A DNA stretch of 64,000 nt, taken from contig NZ_OCNH01000001.1 of NCBI RefSeq assembly GCF_900230225.1, positions 62,001 to 126,000 on the forward strand, read 5' to 3'. The position numbers and the translations under genes are program-made. Below, in pieces: positions 1-8,509 of the stretch. The notes under the pieces are model-generated. The model did no database searches. It was not told the DNA's origin and saw only the letters and a program-made list of their open reading frames with translations. Within the stretch, counting starts at the first letter, position 1; the number at the start of each line of letters is the position of its first letter. This DNA is from Spirosoma fluviale (GTDB taxonomy: Bacteria; Bacteroidota; Bacteroidia; Cytophagales; Spirosomataceae).

Positions 1-592
1 CGGCTTCAATTTTTGGCCAGATGTCTACATCGTTTTTAACCAATTCAATACCCGTGCCGTAATCCAGCGTTTCATCTACATAGGGGACCATGTTGAAAGA
101 ACGCTTTAACTCAAAATAGTAATGTCCGCGCAGAAAGCGAGCTTCAGCAGCTAACCGTTTCTTGTCGGCTTCAGACACATCAGCGCTTGCTGAGGGTAAA
201 GTCCGCAGAACGGCATTTGCCCGGCTGATGCCTTCGTACATGCCCCGCCACTTATCGTTGATATCACCATTTGAAGGTAATATTTCGTACCGCTGGAAGG
301 TTGAGAAGTTGGTGTTGCCACCGCCGTCACCAGAGTTCGAGCCTTTGTTCGCTTCACCGCCCGAAACGCTGCCACGTACCCAGTTATAGGAACTGGTTGC
401 CCGGGAAAAACCCCGGCCATTCAATTGCGCATAGGAGGAAAGGAGGATGCCTTCAAGTCCGGCTTTGGATGTCAGCTGGTTACTGGCCAACTGGCCTGTT
501 GCCGGTACATCCAGAAATTTGTCTTTACAGGCAAACGTAACCATGGTAAGTACCAATGTTACGATTGTGCCCCTTAATATGATTTTTTTCAT
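1..592 (-). CDS. SusD/RagB-family outer-membrane lipoprotein, 3' part beyond window
   Basis: This is the N-terminal 197 residues of a SusD-like surface lipoprotein; the reading frame is still open at the window edge. SusD proteins cap the SusC channel at the cell surface and bind the incoming glycan or other nutrient. The start at 592 gives MKKIILRG, a hydrophobic segment and a signal peptidase II site with Cys at residue 22 (TFAC), followed by KDKFLDVPATGQ, the usual start of a mature SusD. The motif AEARFLRGHYYFELKR near residue 160 is the typical TPR-like SusD helix. It lies 90 bp downstream of susC on the same strand, so the two form the classic pair. The substrate cannot be read from this fragment. 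Confidence 0.9.
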   Translation of the reverse strand, partial: MKKIILRGTIVTLVLTMVTFACKDKFLDVPATGQLASNQLTSKAGLEGILLSSYAQLNGRGFSRATSSYNWVRGSVSGGEANKGSNSGDGGGNTNFSTFQRYEILPSNGDINDKWRGMYEGISRANAVLRTLPSASADVSEADKKRLAAEARFLRGHYYFELKRSFNMVPYVDETLDYGTGIELVKNDVDIWPKIEA

Positions 593-633
593 GGTTTGAC
601 TTTTACCTACGATTAGATAATTGTTCATTAAAA

Positions 634-664
634 GCAGTGAGTTTGTAGTTAGTAAACTCACTGC
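634..664. promoter_or_regulatory. Intercistronic hairpin between susC and susD
   Basis: An 11-bp perfect stem (634-644 with 654-664, loop 9 nt) occupies the gap between the susC stop and the susD start. It lacks a clear U-run on the minus-strand transcript, so it may act as a partial terminator or as an RNA-stabilising 3' end that sets the SusC:SusD ratio. The structure is seen; the role is inferred. Confidence 0.5.
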
Positions 665-682
665 CAGTGCTTAGTTGCTTTT

Positions 683-3600
683 TTAGAAACCGAAGCTCAA
701 GCCTACGTTATAGCCACGGGTAACAGGGTAGTTACCGATGTCGATACCAAAGTTCTGGTCAGCCGAACCACCAACGGCTGGGTCCAGACCAGAGTACTTC
801 GTAATCGTGAACAGGTTCGTTGCCGACAGCGACAGTCTCAACCGGCTCAGATTAGCCCGGTTCAACAGGGTGGCCGGGAAGGTGTAACCCAGCGTTACGT
901 ACTGCATCCGGCCGTATGAGCCATTTTCAACATAATAGGAGTTCGACTCGGTGTTCGTGCTGAAGTTTGAGGTATTCTCAAAAATCGGTACTCGTGTGTC
1001 TGTATGCGTTGGCAACCACGAATCTTTCACGCGCTGACTAACAGCGGCTCCGGGGAACGAAGGATAGAAGTCGGTGTACCATTTCGAGTTATTGAAGATC
1101 TTGTTGCCAAGCGAAGCATACACCTGGGTGTTTAGGTCGAACCCTTTGTACTTCAGCGTCAGCGTCAGACTTCCCGTAAACTTAGGAATTGGGCTTCCCA
1201 GGAAGGTACGGTCGGCATCGTTGATTTGACCATCACCATTTATATCCTGGAAACGGAAACGGCCCGGAGCGGCACCACTCTGTGTGGGGGCACCATCAAC
1301 TTCTGCTTTGCTGTTGAAGAGGCCAATGACGTTGTAACCATAAAAGGACGACAGATCATGACCCGGCTGGTTACGAACTACAGGCGAGCTTAAACGCTGA
1401 CCATTGGCTGTGAAATAAGGCACTGATGGAGCAATAGCCGTGATTTTGTTGTCCAGGATACTTCCAACCGCTGTAACCTCATAGCCCAGATCGCCAACCA
1501 CATTGCCCCGGGTTGTCACAAGCAGGTCAATACCTTTGTTACGCATGCTGGCTACGTTCACGTAAGGAGCGTTGGCACGAACACCAACGACGCCCGGAAG
1601 GGCAAGCGGATAAAGCAGATCCTTGGTATCTTTCTGCCAGAAATCGAGAACAACTTCCAGTTTGTTGTTGAAGAAAGCACCATCTATACCAATGTTTGAT
1701 GTGATGCTGGTTTCCCATTTAGCAGCAGCATTACCAATCTGGCTACGGTAATAACCGGCCTGTACCGATGTATTGGCCCCCGTAATGTCGTAGCTGTTGG
1801 CCGCGTTGGAACCAAACAGGTTGTACTGGTTTGTAGAGCTCAGGTAGTTCGAGTTACCCATCAGGCCATACCCACCACGTACTTTCAGATCCGAGATCCA
1901 GGGCAGATTCTTCATGAAATCTTCCGAAGAAAGACGCCAGGCCGCCGAAACAGCAGGGAATACCCCGTAGCGGTTCTGAGAGCCAAACTGCGACGATCCA
2001 TCCCGGCGAACAACACCCGTAAGGATATACTTGTCATTAAACGTGTAACGCGCTTGAGCAAAGAGAGAATAGAAATTGTTGCCCTTGCCGTAGTAGCTGT
2101 TTACACTGCGGGTAGCACCCGGTGTTGTTGTGCCAATCGTTACATAGTCTGGGTCTGTCGTGAATGGATTCTGGCCAGAACCATTGATACCCCGACCACT
2201 TCCTGTGTTGAGGGCTTCGATACCGGCTAAAACACTAACGTCATGAATACCAAACTTCTGTTTGTACTGAGCCGTGTTGGTAAACGTCCAGGCTAAACCA
2301 ACGTTCGACGATTCGTTGTACACGTAGTTCGTGTTGTTCTCTGAGTTCTCGTACTGAGACCGGTTGTACGAGTTATTGTAGTTGCTGAAATAGGTTCCGC
2401 CAATGCTGCTGCGCAGTGTTAATGCTGGAATGACATCATATTCCAGGTAAGCATTACCGAAAGCGATCAGGTTGTAGTTGATGTTGTCCTTTGCTCCAAT
2501 ACGGTTAGCCACAGGGTTCCGGGCGTTATTGAAACCCGAGGCTGCTGTGCCTGCGTAGCCACCGAAGGAGTTGTATACCGGAATAATCGGGGCCTGACGG
2601 AACGCCAGGAGGATATCGTTTTCATCGGCCGCAACACTGGAGTTGTTGTTCGTGCCATTGCCAAGCGTGCTTCCTGTACTACCCTGCAAGCCCGTTGTCG
2701 ACACATAGGCGAGCTGTATATTCTCACCAAACCGTAGTTTCTTTGTGATATCGAATTCGGTATTCACACGGAAGGTATAACGCGAGAAATCGTTGTAAGT
2801 GATGATACCAGCCTGTTTCTGCATACCCAGGCTAAGGTAATAACGGCTCGACTCTGAGCCACCGGAGAAGCCCAGCGTGTGACGCATCAGGGGAGCTACC
2901 CGCGTAATGGCTCCGTACCAGTCTGTACCTGCCTTATTGGCGGGAATAACATTGTAAATGGCCCCGTTGGCTGGGTTGATGTTATACTTGGCCCGCTCGG
3001 CTTCCAGATCCACCGCAGAAGCAGCAACGCCTGTCCGGCTACCTACCAGCAGATAATCCGGTAATACAGGGGTTTGCCCCGACCCGTACTGGCCATTGGA
3101 AATACCCGTAAAGCTGTTTGGTCCAATCGTTTCTCCAGCCTGGAAGATGTCGTTTTTGCGTGCCTGCCAGGTCCAGTCAGCCTGTTCCTGTGGTGTCAGA
3201 ATTTTCTGACCATGACCTGGATCGGTAACACCGTACAAGCCGTCGTAGCTGATGCTCAGTTTCTGTGCACGGCGCTGGCCTTTCTTTGTTGTCAGGACGA
3301 TCACGCCCGATGCCGCACGTGCTCCGTAAACGGATGCCGAAGCTGCATCTTTCAAAACAGTGGTCGACTCGATGTCATCTGGAGCAATGTATTGAATGCT
3401 TTGCGTTGGTACACCATCAACAACGTACAAGGGCTGGTTACCACCAAACGAACCGAAACCCCGTACCCGCACCTGGCTGGTCGTACCAGGTTGTCCGTTG
3501 GTAATAACGGTTAACCCGGCTACCCGTCCTTGGAGCTGCTGTTCTACGTTTGTAGATGGCACAACTTTCAACTGGGCTGGCTTTACGGTTGATACCGCCC

Positions 3601-3973
3601 CGGTCACATCCCGGCGATTTTCGGTCGAATAGCCCGTTACAACAACTTCGCTCAGAGCGGTGGCGTCGTCTGCGAGCGTTACGTCAACAGACGAGCGGTT
3701 ACCCACATTTACTTCCTGGGTTTTGAAACCAATGGCCGATATCACCAGCACCGGGCTAGCACCCCGAATGTTCAGTGCGTAATTTCCATCGGCATCAGTG
3801 GCAGTACCCGTTTGGGTACCCTTGAGTACAACGTTGGCCCCTGGTACCGGGCCATCAACGCCCGTGATTTTACCCGTTAGGCGACGGTCCTGGGCGGAAG
3901 CGTTTAAGCTCCACAGTAATAATACTGTACCCAGAAAAGCGGTCTGCAGAAATCTGTAGAACGATGCTTTCAT
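683..3973 (-). CDS. SusC/RagA-family TonB-linked outer-membrane transporter
   Basis: A full-length (1096 aa) SusC-type TonB-dependent transporter that imports a bulky nutrient across the outer membrane together with its SusD partner. Residues 1-27 are a signal peptide ending SLNASAQ. Residues about 30-115 form a carboxypeptidase-D-like regulatory domain (GKITGVDGPVPGANVVLKGT). The TonB/plug region starts at about residue 108 with SEVVVTGYSTE and contains VRVRGFG and PLYVVDGVP, both hallmark SusC motifs. The rest is beta-barrel, ending with the aromatic strand GLSFGF. Length and motifs fit the family and no frameshift is visible. No sigma/anti-sigma pair or enzyme gene is next to it inside the window, so its substrate is unknown. 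Confidence 0.96.
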   Translation of the reverse strand: MKASFYRFLQTAFLGTVLLLWSLNASAQDRRLTGKITGVDGPVPGANVVLKGTQTGTATDADGNYALNIRGASPVLVISAIGFKTQEVNVGNRSSVDVTLADDATALSEVVVTGYSTENRRDVTGAVSTVKPAQLKVVPSTNVEQQLQGRVAGLTVITNGQPGTTSQVRVRGFGSFGGNQPLYVVDGVPTQSIQYIAPDDIESTTVLKDAASASVYGARAASGVIVLTTKKGQRRAQKLSISYDGLYGVTDPGHGQKILTPQEQADWTWQARKNDIFQAGETIGPNSFTGISNGQYGSGQTPVLPDYLLVGSRTGVAASAVDLEAERAKYNINPANGAIYNVIPANKAGTDWYGAITRVAPLMRHTLGFSGGSESSRYYLSLGMQKQAGIITYNDFSRYTFRVNTEFDITKKLRFGENIQLAYVSTTGLQGSTGSTLGNGTNNNSSVAADENDILLAFRQAPIIPVYNSFGGYAGTAASGFNNARNPVANRIGAKDNINYNLIAFGNAYLEYDVIPALTLRSSIGGTYFSNYNNSYNRSQYENSENNTNYVYNESSNVGLAWTFTNTAQYKQKFGIHDVSVLAGIEALNTGSGRGINGSGQNPFTTDPDYVTIGTTTPGATRSVNSYYGKGNNFYSLFAQARYTFNDKYILTGVVRRDGSSQFGSQNRYGVFPAVSAAWRLSSEDFMKNLPWISDLKVRGGYGLMGNSNYLSSTNQYNLFGSNAANSYDITGANTSVQAGYYRSQIGNAAAKWETSITSNIGIDGAFFNNKLEVVLDFWQKDTKDLLYPLALPGVVGVRANAPYVNVASMRNKGIDLLVTTRGNVVGDLGYEVTAVGSILDNKITAIAPSVPYFTANGQRLSSPVVRNQPGHDLSSFYGYNVIGLFNSKAEVDGAPTQSGAAPGRFRFQDINGDGQINDADRTFLGSPIPKFTGSLTLTLKYKGFDLNTQVYASLGNKIFNNSKWYTDFYPSFPGAAVSQRVKDSWLPTHTDTRVPIFENTSNFSTNTESNSYYVENGSYGRMQYVTLGYTFPATLLNRANLSRLRLSLSATNLFTITKYSGLDPAVGGSADQNFGIDIGNYPVTRGYNVGLSFGF

Positions 3974-5307
3974 GAAAAATAGGTTGGTTAATTATTTAAT
4001 AAAACGAATCAATATTATGAATGATAAATTGTATTTCAAAAAGAAATAGTAACAATATAGTAGTGTTAAATCTATTTAAATGAAATTAATTGTCTTTATT
4101 GTTATATATGCATTTTTGCTAACTTGCTACTGGACAATCTGTTGTTTGATCTTCGATATCTTGCTTTATTGAATTGTTTATATTTATTTATTTTAATGTT
4201 TAATAGGAATTAAAAAATTATTTGTTAACTACTTAAGTACTTATACAAAAGTGATTAAGTAGTTATAGGAACAGTTTTGCAGGTATTTACTGTTGAGTTC
4301 TTCTACTTATGGTAATGAAAAGTATTATTTTTTTAAAGTTTGCTTACCCGTAACAACTCAATTCTTGCGCTGGTATTATTTAGTTATAAAATTATACTAA
4401 TTTATTGTTTGCTCATTTTTAAATAAAAGATAAATGACTGCATTATCGCTCATCACTTGGAGAGATATATAGTAGGACATCATCTTGTTTTTGATAGCTA
4501 AAGTTGTCATTAGCAGGCAACATGACTCTGTTATCTGGTAATCATTACTTACTCTACCCTATGGCTATGGATAAAGAAAAGTGCCTTGTGTAGAGTTCTG
4601 GAGGACATCTAACACAGATCAGTGGAAGTCTTGGGAGATAAAATATCCGGGAAGTTATAAAGGTTAGGTAAAAGTTCATGATGCTTTCATTTTAAAGATT
4701 CTGATTTGCTTTGCCAAGCTAAATTCTAATTTTAATTTTTGCATATTTTACTGTACGTTTATCCTGAATGGGTACAGCTCGATGAGTAGTTTGAGTATAA
4801 TGACTAGTTGTAATTACTTATGAATTATAATTAAATTCACTAAAAAACATATTATTTCTGATCAGAATCCATTAAGATGAAATTGATTTCAATGTGCTTA
4901 TTTATGGATAAATTCCATGTTAAGATTATATGCAGAAAGCTATTTTTTTTGACTTCATCTGCTACTCAGACTTTTTTAGTATTTTAAGAAGATAAACAAA
5001 AATTTATTACTAAGCAACGTGGTTAGAAATTATAGCTAATGTGTATCGTTTGCCCGAGTACCATCTATTCAGGATGGGTTAAAATCGCACGTCTATTTGG
5101 TATAATTTAACTTTAATGATAAAAAATTCATTTATTCTAATGTAAGGTAAACGTAATAGCCAAAGAAGAGTATATACTTATAGTCTATTTTCTTATAAAG
5201 AAGCTAAATATTTTTTGATTAGGTCCACTTTAATTCCATTATAAAGTCCGCCACGCAGATATAAACGTCGGCTGTCTCAGCTATTTTGCTTATCTTTCTG
5301 GGTACTC
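3974..5307. other. 1.3 kb AT-rich gene-free region
   Basis: No convincing coding frame, RNA gene or long repeat was found. The stretch is much richer in A and T than the genes on both sides and is unusually long for this gene-dense window. It must hold the susC promoter (reading left) and the promoter of the NFACT gene (reading right). A TATCTTTC box at 5291-5298, only 10 bp before the NFACT start, resembles a -7 element but has no TTG at the right distance. No good TTG/TAnnTTTG pair was found for susC. Confidence 0.6.
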
Positions 5308-6984
5308 ATGCATACCAATTACTACTTCCTCAAGCAACTTGGCCCCGCTCTTGAAAGACACCTTTTATCGCGCACTCCGGCTCCAGATACCAATACCGAA
5401 GAATCAACCACTGGTCTTCGATTTATGGCGTGTTTTAGTCAAGACCGAGATGAGGTAGTTCTTGTATTTGCTCAGGCTAAAGGAAAAATAAATTACTACA
5501 AGCCTTTTTACATCAAGGCGAGTCTTCGCCCTGATTTCTCCGGGTTGTTCTTTCCGGAAAGTGTACAGCGCGCTCGTACAAACAGCGTAGATCTGTTCGA
5601 ATCTATCGTTGGTGAGCCTGGTCAGGAGAGGGCCGTTGTGGGGGTACGAACGTTTCTAAACGAGCGCTGTCTGGCAATTGAACTGGAAGGCGACAGTACG
5701 TTGGTCTTTAAGTTTTTTGGCAACCGGCCCAATCTGCTGGCATTCCATGGTAATGAGGTAGTTGATCTGTTTAACCGCCAGTTGGCAACCGACGCTCAAC
5801 TTCTACTAGATGGCTTTGACCGACCCATCGACCAGTCGTATGCCGCTTTTGAACGGGCTAACTTCGAGCATAGAAAGCTCTTCCCAACATTTGGTAAAGT
5901 AGTAAACAAGTGGATTGACGAACAGGAAAAAAAACTGTCTATCTCGTCGGAAGGTCCCTGGAAATGGCCTGTCATTCAGGAGGCTTTGCGCCAACTTACC
6001 CATCCTCATTACTACCTGATTAGGCTGGAACATAAGCCGACACTTAGCTTACTGCCGTTTGGTGACCTCACCGCCGATGTGTCCCAACGTGAGTTTACCG
6101 ATCCCATAGAAGCAGCCAACCGGTTCTATACTTCCTTTAATGGGCTGACCGTATTTGAGCATGAAAAAGCAAACTTGCTAAAATTGCTCGAAAAACGTCG
6201 AAAACGGGCTGAGTCGCAGATTGACATATCCATGCAGCGCTTAATATCGAAAGAGGAAGGAGCCAGCCATGAAGAGAAAGGACATATTTTGATGGCTAAC
6301 TTACACGAGATTCCATCAACCCCCAGTCTAAAATCGCCGGAACGTGTAACCCTATACGACTTTTATCGGGATCAACCGCTGGTCATTAAACTTAAGCCTG
6401 ATTTAACTCCGCAGAAGAATGCAGAAAACTATTATCGGAAAGCTAAAAATGAAAAGCTCGAAGAGCAGCATTTTGCGGATCAGATAGCAGCTCGGGAAGC
6501 CGAAATGGTTCGTATTGATCAGCAAAAGATCGATTTGGAGGGTATAAAGACCTTAAAAGACCTTCGACGATACATTAAACAGCACAGTTTGCTTACCGAA
6601 GCTAACTATGCCAGTGCGGGTGAGACTGCCTCGCTTTTTAAAGAAGTTGTGTTTGAGTCATTCCGAATACTGATTGGCCGGAACGCAAAAAATAATGACC
6701 TCCTTACTCAGCGCTATTCGTATAAGGATGACCTATGGCTTCACGCACGTGACGTTTCCGGTTCACATGTGATCATTAAATATCAGGCTGGTAAAGCGTT
6801 TCCCAAACGAGTTATTGAACGGGCCGCAGAGTTAGCCGCCTGGTATTCCAAACGCCGAATGGAAAGCTTATGCCCTGTTATAGTAACCCCCAAAAAGTTC
6901 GTTCGTAAGCCAAAAGGTTTAGCTGAAGGGCAGGTTATAGTTGAGAAAGAAGATGTTGTCCTGGTTGTGCCAAAAGGAGACTAG
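5308..6984 (+). CDS. NFACT-family RNA-binding protein (RqcH/Rqc2-like)
   Basis: A 558-aa protein of the NFACT family. In Bacillus the family member RqcH binds the obstructed 50S subunit and adds C-terminal alanine tails to stalled nascent chains, marking them for degradation. The N-terminal half (1-270) matches NFACT-N (GLRFMACFSQDRDEVVLVFA, LRPDFSGLFFPES). A charged coiled coil follows at about 280-440, with EKRRKRAESQIDISMQ and later NYYRKAKNEKLEE. The C-terminal NFACT-R domain has the diagnostic stretch around residues 453-500 (FRILIGRNAKNNDLLT, DDLWLHARDVSGSHVII). The ATG at 5308 is the first start and gives full family length. Whether it performs tailing was not tested here; the family call is firm. 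Confidence 0.88.
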   Translation: MHTNYYFLKQLGPALERHLLSRTPAPDTNTEESTTGLRFMACFSQDRDEVVLVFAQAKGKINYYKPFYIKASLRPDFSGLFFPESVQRARTNSVDLFESIVGEPGQERAVVGVRTFLNERCLAIELEGDSTLVFKFFGNRPNLLAFHGNEVVDLFNRQLATDAQLLLDGFDRPIDQSYAAFERANFEHRKLFPTFGKVVNKWIDEQEKKLSISSEGPWKWPVIQEALRQLTHPHYYLIRLEHKPTLSLLPFGDLTADVSQREFTDPIEAANRFYTSFNGLTVFEHEKANLLKLLEKRRKRAESQIDISMQRLISKEEGASHEEKGHILMANLHEIPSTPSLKSPERVTLYDFYRDQPLVIKLKPDLTPQKNAENYYRKAKNEKLEEQHFADQIAAREAEMVRIDQQKIDLEGIKTLKDLRRYIKQHSLLTEANYASAGETASLFKEVVFESFRILIGRNAKNNDLLTQRYSYKDDLWLHARDVSGSHVIIKYQAGKAFPKRVIERAAELAAWYSKRRMESLCPVIVTPKKFVRKPKGLAEGQVIVEKEDVVLVVPKGD

Positions 6985-6985
6985 C

Positions 6986-7056
6986 AAGTTGTAAAGTGGT
7001 AAGTGGTTGACGCACGAGTATTACTCGCACCCCAGCCACTTACCACTTTACAACTT
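6986..7056. terminator. Long bidirectional hairpin terminator
   Basis: Perfect 21-bp arms at 6986-7006 and 7036-7056, with a second small stem (GAGTA/TACTC) in the loop. It lies exactly between the stop codon of the NFACT gene and the stop codon of the convergent glycosyltransferase gene. The 5' arm contains no C at all. Confidence 0.8.
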
Positions 7057-7058
7057 CT

Positions 7059-8270
7059 TTATTGATCCACTACCACACTTAGCTGGGCCATCATAAGTCG
7101 ATTCATTTCGTTCCAGGTGTGATCCCATGAGTTCTCTTTCAGAAACGAGTCGACCGTTTGCCAGTTAGATGATTTTTTAGCCAGCATACGCTCGATTGAC
7201 TTTTCAAAAGCTTCGGCATTGTCGGCAATTTCAACCAGCTCTTTACTGCCATAAGTTCGTATGACATCCCGGATAGGCGTCGAGACAACCGGCAAACCCG
7301 CAGCTAAATACTCAGGCGTTTTTGTTGGGCTGATGAACCGTGTTGACTCATTTAGGGCAAAGGGCAGCATGGCTACATTCCAGTTGCTGAAATACATTGG
7401 TAGATCTTTATAGGACTTCATGCCCAGATAATGAACATTTGGCTGATGAGGAAGAAGCGCCGGGTCTATTTTAACGATAGGACCAAGGAGCACAAACTGC
7501 CAATCCGGACGACGTTCGGCCAATTCCCCCATCAACTTATAGTCAAATCGTTCGTCGATAACGCCACTGAAGCCAATTCGGGGAGTTGCTAACTGACGTT
7601 GATCGACAGGATCGGGTTGTGGTTTACGGGCTGATGAAAAATGGGTAAAGTCAATACTACTTGGAAACGCAAACACATGTGGGTGTCGGTTTTGTTTGGC
7701 TTCGTACAAACTGTAGCCACCGGTGAAGACAACGTCTGCCTGCTGCATCAGTTGTTTTTCCTTCTGCAACAGCTGCGGAGGAGCACCCCAGAATGCAGAT
7801 AACTCATCCATGCAGTCGTAAACCGTCAGGCTAGGCTGTAGATGGTCGCTAAATAGCATCGCCATGGGTGTATAATACCAGGCAACAAACGAACGAATGG
7901 TTTCGCGGGCAATGAATTCGTCAAGCAATTGGCGTTGTAGACGAATGGCTTCTTCAGGACTTGTGCCATGCGGCAAATGCGGTACCAAAACCGTTATTCG
8001 ATCTGTTTGCTTACTTACACTCATGTGCAGCGTATCACTCCACATGGGTTCTTCCAGAAACCAGACCCGGTAGTTTTTTGCCGCCCGACTTAGTAAGTGC
8101 TGAGGCCGTTGGTAAACGAAGTTCCAGCGTAAGTGCGAGAAGCAAATAAGATCAGGGATAACCTGACCGGCAGAACCTAAGGTAGAATTAGTAACAGTTG
8201 TAGATTTAGTTGACTGGACAGATAGGGTGGCGCTATTTGCCAAATCGTTCGTTGAGGATGATACTGTCAT
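7059..8270 (-). CDS. Glycosyltransferase, GT-B fold (family 1/4 type)
   Basis: A 403-aa cytosolic glycosyltransferase. The N-terminal Rossmann domain begins near residue 40 with DLICFSHLRWNFVYQRPQHLL, a motif of a GT4-like subgroup often found next to surface polysaccharide genes. The second domain holds the nucleotide-sugar site: IGFSGVIDERFDYKLM, then FISPTKTPEYLAAGLPVVSTP near residues 316-336, where the Glu of TPEYLA corresponds to the conserved E of the EX7E-type motif. The first 35 residues are Ser/Thr-rich and probably disordered. It stands alone between two terminators or gene ends, so no pathway can be assigned. The donor and acceptor are unknown. Confidence 0.85.
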   Translation of the reverse strand: MTVSSSTNDLANSATLSVQSTKSTTVTNSTLGSAGQVIPDLICFSHLRWNFVYQRPQHLLSRAAKNYRVWFLEEPMWSDTLHMSVSKQTDRITVLVPHLPHGTSPEEAIRLQRQLLDEFIARETIRSFVAWYYTPMAMLFSDHLQPSLTVYDCMDELSAFWGAPPQLLQKEKQLMQQADVVFTGGYSLYEAKQNRHPHVFAFPSSIDFTHFSSARKPQPDPVDQRQLATPRIGFSGVIDERFDYKLMGELAERRPDWQFVLLGPIVKIDPALLPHQPNVHYLGMKSYKDLPMYFSNWNVAMLPFALNESTRFISPTKTPEYLAAGLPVVSTPIRDVIRTYGSKELVEIADNAEAFEKSIERMLAKKSSNWQTVDSFLKENSWDHTWNEMNRLMMAQLSVVVDQ

Positions 8271-8509
8271 GTTTGCTCGTGTAGGGTATTGAGTTAAATA
8301 GTCTGTTCATCAATTGACCAGCCCATAGATGCCTAATTAACAAACCAAACCAGCCATGAAATGTTAATCCTCATTTCATTTAATTGAGGAAGCGGTTCCA
8401 GCTTGTATCAACGCTTTTTATTCATCTCAAAATGCGGCTGAAACTTGGGTAGATTGTCATCGACTTTCTGTCTTTATCATCATTCTGTCCGAACAGGTAG
8501 CCGTTCAAA

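Noticed and set aside
3074-3514. A 146-codon frame antisense to susC
   Set aside because: Overlaps the conserved plug region of susC; translation is not protein-like.
3974-5307. A tRNA or other known structured RNA in the large gap
   Set aside because: No cloverleaf-like arms with CCA-side pairing or TTC loop (GTTCGA-type) were found on either strand; the region is too AT-rich.
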